Positions 4,717 to 10,347 of a stretch of DNA of 12,372 nucleotides are shown here, in pieces. Position 1 is the stretch's first letter, and each line of letters begins with the position of its first letter. The notes beneath the pieces are model-generated. The model was not told the origin of the DNA and ran no database searches. It was given only the letters and a program-made list of their open reading frames with translations. The DNA is taken from assembly GCA_964559275.1 (NCBI GenBank), contig CAZLGC010000036.1, positions 1 to 12,372 of the forward strand. The letters run 5' to 3'. This DNA comes from CAZLGC01 sp964559275 (GTDB lineage: Bacteria; Patescibacteriota; CALEFQ01). Position numbers and translations under genes: made by a program.

Positions 4717-5733
4717 ATGGCTCTCATAATTGCAATCATTGTATTCATAGTTGCACTAGCCGCCTTGGTCAAAGGGGCGGATTGGCTATTGGATAGTGCG
4801 GAAAAGATCGGGCTGGCGGCCGGGCTTTCGCCTTTCATCGTCGGCGTCACTATCGTTGGCCTGGGGACATCCTTTCCAGAATTGGTTTCCAGTATTATCG
4901 CGACATACCAGGGGGTGACTGATTTTGCCGCAGCCTCGGCAGTTGGTTCCAATATCGCCAACATCTTTCTGATTATCGGTGTAGCGGCGATTGTTGGGCG
5001 GCGGCTGGTAGTCACCAAGAGTCTAATTGACCTGGATCTGCCACTACTTGCAATCTCAACCGCTTTACTTTTGGGGATACTGTGGGATGGGCAAGTAACT
5101 TTAGGAGAAGCGATTATCCTGATTATCACTTACGGAATTTACTTCGGCTACACGTTGCTGCATCGTGGGGAAAGCGAAGATGACCTCAAGCAAGTTCATG
5201 CCGAGATAGTGCCGCTTGGCAAACTTCGGCAACAGAAGAAGAGGGAAGTAAAAAAGATTCCCAAGGAGAAAATCAAACTACCCAAAGTTGTTGCCAAAGA
5301 CTATATTTTGCTGGTAATAGGGATTGCTCTTTTGGCCGTAGGGGCCAAGTACGTGGTGGATTCAGTTCAGGACATTTCCGCTGCCCTGAATATCAGCGCC
5401 GGTGTCATTGCCATTACCGCTGTTGCTTTTGGTACATCATTGCCGGAGCTTATTGTTTCCATCAAGGCCGCCCGGGCTAACAAGCCAGAGGTGGCGATCG
5501 GCAATGTTTTTGGTTCTAATATCTTCAATAGCCTGCTAGTTATCGGCATTCCAGGGCTTTCCGGTAGCCTGACGGTTGACCAGCAAACCTATGCACTGGG
5601 TCTGCCGACGCTGGCAATTGGGACACTGCTATTTGTAATTTCCGGGATTTCGCGTCGGATTCACGCCTGGGAAGGTGCCATGTTTATCATGGTGTATGTG
5701 CTTTTTTTCACAAAACTCTTGGGTATTTTCTAG
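4717..5733 (+). CDS. calcium/sodium antiporter, CaCA family (YrbG-like)
   Basis: A 338-residue inner-membrane protein of the CaCA superfamily, which exchanges Ca2+ (or another cation) for Na+ or H+. Both alpha repeats are present: GLGTSFPELVSS (48-59) with GSNIANIF (78-85), and AFGTSLPELIVS (238-249) with GNVFGSNIFN (262-271). The two repeat glutamates, E55 and E244, are the usual ion ligands. About ten hydrophobic helices are split by a charged cytoplasmic loop rich in Lys (about 150-190). The ATG at 4717 is chosen because it directly starts the first membrane helix and lies just after the promoter; an in-frame ATG at 4627 would start inside the tRNA terminator region. The transported ion cannot be decided from sequence. 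Confidence 0.93.
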   Translation: MALIIAIIVFIVALAALVKGADWLLDSAEKIGLAAGLSPFIVGVTIVGLGTSFPELVSSIIATYQGVTDFAAASAVGSNIANIFLIIGVAAIVGRRLVVTKSLIDLDLPLLAISTALLLGILWDGQVTLGEAIILIITYGIYFGYTLLHRGESEDDLKQVHAEIVPLGKLRQQKKREVKKIPKEKIKLPKVVAKDYILLVIGIALLAVGAKYVVDSVQDISAALNISAGVIAITAVAFGTSLPELIVSIKAARANKPEVAIGNVFGSNIFNSLLVIGIPGLSGSLTVDQQTYALGLPTLAIGTLLFVISGISRRIHAWEGAMFIMVYVLFFTKLLGIF

Positions 5734-5750
5734 TCGGAATTACGAAAATG

Positions 5751-5759
5751 TGTTATAAT
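5751..5759 (+). promoter_or_regulatory. extended -10 promoter of the small membrane protein
   Basis: TGT-TATAAT is a consensus extended -10 box without a clear -35. The start near 5766 leaves a leader of about 20 bases with no SD. Confidence 0.6.
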
Positions 5760-5785
5760 GAACACAGAAACTAAACGGTATCAAT

Positions 5786-5944
5786 ATGGATGAACAAAAC
5801 AATCAATCAGATCAAAAGCTCGACCAAGACAAAATCGGGGTTTGGATTGGTGTTACCATTCTGATTTTGGCCGGCATCGGCATTGCTGCCTACGGTTTAT
5901 ATTTGGCGGCTAATCCCGGAGCGACTTTACTGATTCTTCCGTAA
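5786..5944 (+). CDS. small single-pass membrane protein, 52 residues
   Basis: Unrecognised. A hydrophilic Asn/Gln/Asp-rich N-terminus (1-16, MDEQNNQSDQ...) is followed by one hydrophobic helix (about 17-42, with GVTILILAGIGIAAYGLYL) and a short apolar tail ending in LILP. Support for a real gene: its own extended -10 promoter 27 bases upstream, a terminator 15 bases downstream, and a sensible acidic-then-membrane layout. No SD. It lies between the antiporter and the 3D-domain gene but is transcribed separately. Function unknown. Confidence 0.7.
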   Translation: MDEQNNQSDQKLDQDKIGVWIGVTILILAGIGIAAYGLYLAANPGATLLILP

Positions 5945-5959
5945 AAAATCAAGACACTG

Positions 5960-5984
5960 AAAAGCGCTAGTTTTGGCGCTTTTT
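5960..5984 (+). terminator. intrinsic terminator of the 52-residue protein gene
   Basis: AAAAGCGC (5960-5967) pairs with GCGCTTTT (5976-5983), 8-base loop, ending in a T-run. Confidence 0.8.
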
Positions 5985-6016
5985 GGTATTGTGGAAAAAA
6001 AATGGCTTAAAACGAT

Positions 6017-6044
6017 TTGACAGTTTTGGGGGGTTTGCTAGGAT
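6017..6044 (+). promoter_or_regulatory. sigma70-type promoter of the 3D-domain gene
   Basis: TTGACA (6017-6022), 16-base spacer, TAGGAT (6039-6044). The start near 6051 gives an unusually long leader of 160-190 bases, in contrast to the short leaders elsewhere in the window. Confidence 0.65.
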
Positions 6045-6050
6045 TCCCCC

Positions 6051-6209
6051 TCGAGAGGCATTCATGTATTTGGGTGTCTTTTTGATTAGCATGACCCGAG
6101 CCTTTGGCTTGAGATCAGGCCGAAAACTTGTTGAGGGGGTGATAATCAACCCCGTCTTAGGCGGGGTAAGTAATAAAAGGTCTCATCATTAAACAAGGAT
6201 CTACCTTTT
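6051..6209 (+). promoter_or_regulatory. long structured 5' leader with competing hairpins
   Basis: The region between the promoter and the 3D-domain gene has no convincing reading frame. It holds AGCC-TTT-GGCT (6099-6109). Near the gene, ACCCC (6149-6153) can pair either with GGGGT upstream (6136-6140) or, as ACCCCG, with CGGGGT downstream (6162-6167). These two pairings exclude each other, as in an attenuator or riboswitch expression platform. It does not match a riboswitch class I can recognise. AAGGA at 6195-6199 may be the ribosome binding site. Confidence 0.4.
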
Positions 6210-6239
6210 ATTCGAAAAAATCTAGATGTAGCCCAGATT

Positions 6240-6950
6240 TTGGAAACATCCCAAAAATGGGTAGACGGTTTAGTACCAGTATCTGTCCGGCAGAAATTGC
6301 AGAAATGTCTGCGGACACCAATTGCCTCAATGTGGGTAATAACAGCGGTGTTAGCAGTCGCAGTTCTGGTCGGTGCGGTCATTGTCAGTGATGTTCGTGC
6401 CAGTGCCAACATGCTGACTTTCGAGGCTGACGAAAAATTGTTGGCCGAAGGCGAAGAGGTTAGAGCAGAACTGGAATCTCGCCTGACAAAAGCTCGCCAG
6501 GATAAAGCCGAGCGCCTGGCTGAAGCTGAACGGCAAGAGGAAGAGGCCCGTCGGGCTGAAGCCGAGCGAATTGCAGCTGAGCAAGCTCGCCAATCGCGCT
6601 TAGTAGCAATGCACCGTTCCCAGAGTTCTTCCCGAACGCAGGTGGCAGCGTCCGCTCCGGCAACCGGGGGAACTACTAAGACGGCAACTTATTACACTCC
6701 CGATCCGCGGGAAAACGGCGGTTACGGAGTCACCGCGACCGGAGAGAACTTGCAGGATCTGGTCAGTCGTGGCGAGAATGTAGTTGCTAGCAATGATTAT
6801 CCGCTAGGAACAGAGCTGAAGATCAACGGTGAGTGGCATCGGGTAGCTGACCGAATGGCTCATGGCGGCAAAGTCGACTTTTTGGTCGGAACTCACGCCG
6901 AAGCTCGGGCCGGTGGCAGACACCAGGTTGTGGTCGAAGAAGTCCGTTAG
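6240..6950 (+). CDS. membrane-anchored 3D-domain protein, putative cell-wall lytic enzyme
   Basis: 236 residues from TTG 6240. A basic N-terminus is followed by one membrane helix (about 29-50), a long Glu/Ala/Arg coiled coil (about 62-122), a Ser/Thr linker, and a C-terminal 3D domain (about 148-236). That domain has YYTPDPRENGG, VTATG (164-168), YPLGTELKI (187-195), VADR with D204, and KVDFLVGT with D213. The 3D (MltA-like/YabE-type) domain belongs to peptidoglycan lytic transglycosylases, so the domain should face the wall. The start is uncertain. The frame is open back to a TAA at 6174, and the extra sequence (NKDLPFIRKNLDVAQI) looks coding, but has no ATG, GTG or TTG. An ATT at 6210, ten bases behind AAGGA, is a possible rare start. 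Confidence 0.82.
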   Translation: METSQKWVDGLVPVSVRQKLQKCLRTPIASMWVITAVLAVAVLVGAVIVSDVRASANMLTFEADEKLLAEGEEVRAELESRLTKARQDKAERLAEAERQEEEARRAEAERIAAEQARQSRLVAMHRSQSSSRTQVAASAPATGGTTKTATYYTPDPRENGGYGVTATGENLQDLVSRGENVVASNDYPLGTELKINGEWHRVADRMAHGGKVDFLVGTHAEARAGGRHQVVVEEVR

Positions 6951-6968
6951 AATTTACAAAGTTGAATA

Positions 6969-7008
6969 CCAAAAACCCTCCAGTCTCAAGACCAGAGAGG
7001 GTTTTTGG
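6969..7008 (+). terminator. intrinsic terminator of the 3D-domain gene
   Basis: Perfect 12-bp stem CCAAAAACCCTC (6969-6980) with GAGGGTTTTTGG (6997-7008), with a small inner GTCT/AGAC hairpin. The T-run lies within the 3' arm. Confidence 0.85.
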
Positions 7009-7023
7009 ATTATCTAATTAGAC

Positions 7024-7052
7024 TTGACAAAAAGGCCTTTTATTGCTACGCT
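7024..7052 (+). promoter_or_regulatory. promoter of the gapped secreted-protein gene
   Basis: TTGACA (7024-7029), 17-base spacer, TACGCT (7047-7052; weak -10). Leader about 33 bases, with AGGAG (7079-7083) eight bases before the ATG. Confidence 0.55.
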
Positions 7053-7091
7053 CACTTGTTATCGTTAAATTAGAAATTAGGAGCAATTTTT

Positions 7092-7967
7092 ATGTCAAAA
7101 GCCAAAGTTTTAACAACCTGTTTGGTTGTTGCAGGGCTAGTTTTGGCCCAAATCGCGGCATTTACTCCTCAAGTCAAAGCGCAACCGGCCGTCACCGGTT
7201 TCTTTTTGAATGAGGTGGCTTATGCCGGTAATGCCAACGTTAGTGATTTGTTCACCAACAGCGCTAATTACATTCGCTTCAACGGTTCGGTTTATTCCGA
7301 CACCGGCGAGCCTACGGTAACGGCCCATGTTTGGCACACGGTTGGCAATTGTCTACCAGGCGGCGGTGCTGGTTGTTCTCCCAGTAATCTCAAGGTGGCT
7401 GAGTTCAACGTGCCCCTGACTCCGTCCGGAGAACCCGGCTATTACACTTTCACTAATGTTCCGATCAGCGGNNNNNNNNNNNNNNNNNNNNNNNNNNNNN
7501 NNNNNNNNNNNNNNNNNNNNNNNNNNNNNNNNNNNNNNNNNNNNNNNNNNNNNNNNNNNNNNNNNNNNNNNACTGATTCTGTTTCTAGGGCTGGCCGAAT
7601 CTTGAGTGCTTTTGCACCTGAGGCCGAAGCCGCTGGGGAAAGCGAGGGCGAAGTGCTAGGTGCAACCGAAGAAGACTCCGAGGAAGAGGAATGCACCGCG
7701 GAAAACTACGCTTGGTGGTTGCCTCTCCTGGTTGCTGCTTTGGTATCCTTGATCATGGGCATACTCGCCCGGCGTGGCAAACGTGCTTGGATTGTACTGC
7801 CGATCATCATCGCTGTTGTGGCCCAGCTGGTCCATTGGATTTGGTGGGGCTGCAATTGCGCTACCAGCGGTTGGTGCGATTGGTATTGGCTCATTAATTT
7901 AATTATCCTCATTTTGGGATTGATCTACTACGGAATTCGGACTCGTCCGGAGCCCGAAGATCTGTAA
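7092..7967 (+). CDS. secreted/membrane protein of unknown function, interrupted by assembly gap
   Basis: The ATG at 7092 has AGGAG eight bases upstream. The visible N-terminal part is a signal peptide (about 1-33, ending QVKA) and an extracellular, probably beta-rich region (FNGSVYSDTGEPTVTAHVWH, CLPGGGAGC). After 100 N, the same frame resumes as an acidic linker (SEGEVLGATEEDSEEEEC) and then at least three hydrophobic segments containing WWLPLLVAALVSLIMGI and WIVLPIIIAVVAQLVHWIWW, plus Cys/Trp-rich turns (GCNCATSGWCDWYW). A VLGA-type acidic linker before a membrane tail is, as I recall, frequent in Patescibacteria surface proteins. Whether both halves are one gene is not proven, since the true gap length is unknown. 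Function unknown. Confidence 0.7.
   Translation: MSKAKVLTTCLVVAGLVLAQIAAFTPQVKAQPAVTGFFLNEVAYAGNANVSDLFTNSANYIRFNGSVYSDTGEPTVTAHVWHTVGNCLPGGGAGCSPSNLKVAEFNVPLTPSGEPGYYTFTNVPISXXXXXXXXXXXXXXXXXXXXXXXXXXXXXXXXXXTDSVSRAGRILSAFAPEAEAAGESEGEVLGATEEDSEEEECTAENYAWWLPLLVAALVSLIMGILARRGKRAWIVLPIIIAVVAQLVHWIWWGCNCATSGWCDWYWLINLIILILGLIYYGIRTRPEPEDL
7472..7571. other. assembly gap (100 N)
   Basis: Exactly 100 N, a conventional placeholder for a gap of unknown size. It falls within the secreted-protein gene, so the length and frame of that gene are uncertain. Confidence 0.99.
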
Positions 7968-7971
7968 TCCT

Positions 7972-8061
7972 GGGAATAGCAGCTACCAAAGCTTGGTGGC
8001 TGCATTCCCGGTGTCACACCGGGGATCAGCTATTTGAAAATTATAACGCGCTTACGAGCGC
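7972..8061 (+). other. three hairpins between secreted-protein genes
   Basis: GGGAAT...ATTCCC (7972-7977/8004-8009) encloses CAGC/GCTG and ACCAA/TTGGT. CCCGGTG-TCA-CACCGGG (8007-8023) shares bases 8007-8009 with it, so the two cannot both form fully. GCGCT-TACG-AGCGC (8048-8061) follows. None has a U-run, so a terminator is not clear; they may protect mRNA ends or form a leader switch for the next gene. No promoter for the 8103 gene could be identified with confidence. Confidence 0.45.
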
Positions 8062-8102
8062 TCCAGTTTGACTGATAATGAACGAAAGAATAGGGGGAAA
8101 CC

Positions 8103-10262
8103 ATGAACAGGAAGGTTTTGATTACACTGATGGTTCTCAGCTTCATGCTGGGGCCGGCCCTGGTGAGAGCGGAAGACTGCTCTGACCCCGTCCGGATGGA
8201 TCCGGGCGACTGCGTTGTCGATGACCTCGCGGGGGCATCGAACGATCATGACTGCGGTCCCGGCCACGAAGGCGGGGACCACACCTACGAGCTGTTTGTT
8301 CTCATTCCTGGGATCTACGGAATCCTGGGAGAGTGCGAGGGCGACGGCGACTGGACAATTGCGTCGGTCTGTGACGCTACCACGGGTGATATCCTTTGCG
8401 AGGACACCTGGGGTGAGCCTGAGGACCCGAGTTGCGGCAATGTGCCGCATCACACCTACGGTGTTCTCAACTGGGAAGGGTTCCTGGATGCAGGGACCTA
8501 CTACGTCCGAGTCGATTCCTACTTTCCGACCAAGCGTTCCCCCGACCCTCTGGAAAACGAGGATTGGTGGGTGCCGCTCTGGTGGGAGTTCGGGTACCGT
8601 CCCTATCCGGAACTGGCAGCGGAGGCTGACTGGCATTCGGACTGGACAGTAGATGATTACCTGGAATACGGTGAATTTCCGGACTTCGAGTTGGCGGAAG
8701 CCCTCGCGGTGAAATCGGCAAACGAGTACTGGCGACTGGTTGACGGTCGTCAGAATCGGGAAAGCTTGGAGTATGCACTCGAGTTTTTCCTGATCGAGAT
8801 CGTGACGCCGACGCCGGTCGTGACGGCAACAGCGACTCCGATGGAAACGCCTACGGGGACTCCGGAGGTAACTCCGACAGAGACTCCCGCGGTGACGACC
8901 ACGCCGGAGCCAACTGTTCAGCCGACGGCGACGCCGACAGGTACAGTCTCGCCGACGTCCACCCCAACCTACACATCGACACCGACTTCGACACCGACGA
9001 TGTCACCGAGCGAGACACCAGTGGTGACACCGACGGCCAGTGCGACTCCGACCGAGACCAGCACGCCGACGGCAACAGCCACATCGGAACCGACCCCGGT
9101 TCCGACCGATACGCCGGTGTCAACCTCAACTCCGACACTGACTGCGACTCCGACCGCAACACCGACAGAAGTTCCGACTGTGCAGCCGACGGACACGCCG
9201 GCTCCGACGAACACGCCGGAACCGAGCGCCACTCCGACGGCGACACCAACTTCGTCACCGACCCCGACCGACACCCCGGAGCCAACATACACTCCGGTGC
9301 CCACCACTACTCCTGAGCCGACTTACACACCGACACCTACTCTCTCTCCTACATTCACACCGACATCTACTCCAACTGAGATGCCGACCTGGACACCGAC
9401 GCCAACGAGCACTGCCACTCCGGAACCAACTTACACTCCGGAGCCGACAAGTACTCCGATGCCGACCAACACACCGGTGCCAACGAACACGCCGACACCG
9501 ACGATGAGTCCGACACCGACGGCTACTTTCACGCCTACGGCTACCGCTACCCCGGAACCGACGGATACTCCAGTCCCAACGAATACTCCGGTTCCGACAA
9601 TGACGCCGGAGCCTACGGAGACCGTGGTGCCTACGGAAACACCCGAGCCGACCGTGACACCGACAGCCACCGCAACGGAGACTCCCACGGCTACGCCGAG
9701 TGAGACCCCGACGCTGACGCCGACGGCAACCGAGACTCCGGAGCCGACTGTCACCGGAACGCCGGCAGAAACGGCGACTCCTACCGAGGTTCCTACCGGG
9801 ACGCCGGTTCCAACGGACACTCCGACACCGACAGGCACTCCCGAAGAATGCCAGTTGGGTACGTATGTTCTTCTGTCCGGCGGCACCTACTACCCGCCAC
9901 CGGAGAACTACTATTACTACTCTCCGGGCGATCTCTTCGGTCTCGATCTGAAGCTGTGCAATCCCGGTGCGCCGATTCCGGACACGCCGCTGTTCTGCGT
10001 ATTGGAACTGTACACCTCGCTTTGGTTCTGGCCCAGTTGGGAGTTCTGGCACGGTCAGCCAATCGTCGAGGGCGAACATTACGTTCGTTTGACCGTTCCG
10101 CACGGTGAAACGATCATCCCAGTCCTCGAGTTCGTCTGGCCTGATACTGGTGAGCTGGCCATGGAAGGAATCAACTTCCTGGGTGGCTTCACTGATCCAG
10201 ACATCACCGAGGTCGTCGGTTGGTGGGATGCCCAAACTTTCGGGTTCGGGCCTCCCCGCTAG
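8103..10262 (+). CDS. secreted surface protein with long Thr/Pro repeat stalk
   Basis: 719 residues. ATG 8103 has AGGGGG five bases upstream. Signal peptide 1-23 (ending LVRA). N-terminal domain about 24-230, Cys-rich (eight or so Cys, DCGPGHEGGDHTYELFV, GTYYVRVDSY), resembles PPC-type beta-sandwich domains by pattern. Residues 235-580 are almost wholly TP-x-x-TP repeats (TPTATP, TPEPT, TNTP), expected to be an extended, perhaps glycosylated stalk. The C-terminal domain (583-719) starts with a Cys, has a Tyr-rich stretch (ENYYYYSPGDLF), LKLCNPG and LWFWPSWEFW, and ends without a sorting signal or membrane helix. I recall similar WFWPSW tails in secreted proteins of environmental bacteria outside CPR, but cannot verify this. 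The gene is GC-rich compared with its neighbours, which hints at transfer. Function unknown; cell-surface adhesion or display is a guess. Confidence 0.88.
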   Translation: MNRKVLITLMVLSFMLGPALVRAEDCSDPVRMDPGDCVVDDLAGASNDHDCGPGHEGGDHTYELFVLIPGIYGILGECEGDGDWTIASVCDATTGDILCEDTWGEPEDPSCGNVPHHTYGVLNWEGFLDAGTYYVRVDSYFPTKRSPDPLENEDWWVPLWWEFGYRPYPELAAEADWHSDWTVDDYLEYGEFPDFELAEALAVKSANEYWRLVDGRQNRESLEYALEFFLIEIVTPTPVVTATATPMETPTGTPEVTPTETPAVTTTPEPTVQPTATPTGTVSPTSTPTYTSTPTSTPTMSPSETPVVTPTASATPTETSTPTATATSEPTPVPTDTPVSTSTPTLTATPTATPTEVPTVQPTDTPAPTNTPEPSATPTATPTSSPTPTDTPEPTYTPVPTTTPEPTYTPTPTLSPTFTPTSTPTEMPTWTPTPTSTATPEPTYTPEPTSTPMPTNTPVPTNTPTPTMSPTPTATFTPTATATPEPTDTPVPTNTPVPTMTPEPTETVVPTETPEPTVTPTATATETPTATPSETPTLTPTATETPEPTVTGTPAETATPTEVPTGTPVPTDTPTPTGTPEECQLGTYVLLSGGTYYPPPENYYYYSPGDLFGLDLKLCNPGAPIPDTPLFCVLELYTSLWFWPSWEFWHGQPIVEGEHYVRLTVPHGETIIPVLEFVWPDTGELAMEGINFLGGFTDPDITEVVGWWDAQTFGFGPPR
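8803..9846 (+). repeat. degenerate tandem repeat encoding the Thr/Pro stalk
   Basis: About 1 kb of imperfect 6- and 12-base units of the ACNCCG / CCGACN kind, which keep Thr and Pro codons in phase while synonymous bases vary widely. The variation of synonymous codons argues for selection on the protein, and against recent slippage expansion. It produces long false reading frames on the opposite strand. Confidence 0.85.
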
Positions 10263-10273
10263 GCTGATCTAAG

Positions 10274-10308
10274 ATCCCCTCACGCTTTAGCGAGTGTGAG
10301 GGGATTTT
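10274..10308 (+). terminator. intrinsic terminator of the Thr/Pro-repeat gene
   Basis: Perfect 10-bp ATCCCCTCAC (10274-10283) with GTGAGGGGAT (10296-10305), then TTT. It begins 12 bases after the stop codon. Confidence 0.85.
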
Positions 10309-10311
10309 CAT

Positions 10312-10340
10312 TTGCTGATTCAATTAAAAAATGCCATACT
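10312..10340 (+). promoter_or_regulatory. promoter of the transglutaminase-like gene, leaderless
   Basis: TTGCTG (10312-10317), 17-base spacer, CATACT (10335-10340), then seven bases to the ATG at 10348, as at rluD. No SD. A five-codon frame (ATG 10331) ends in a TAA overlapping this ATG, but it would lie upstream of the predicted start. Confidence 0.55.
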
Positions 10341-10347
10341 ACTTTTA

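Noticed and set aside
5983..6192. Plus-strand frame of 69 codons before the 3D-domain gene.
   Set aside because: Its start lies upstream of the promoter at 6017-6044 and just after a terminator; no SD and no recognisable features.
6051..6209. c-di-AMP (ydaO-type) riboswitch before the 3D-domain gene.
   Set aside because: The gene class fits, but I cannot find the conserved core motifs of that riboswitch in the leader.
9255..10235. Long minus-strand reading frame (326 codons) opposite the Thr/Pro-repeat gene, and Val/Gly-rich frames at 8969-9307 and 9431-9886.
   Set aside because: They are mirror products of the ACNCCG repeats; low-complexity VGVGVSVGTGV or Arg/Cys-rich sequences, without SD or promoter, while the plus strand has a signal peptide, domains and a terminator.
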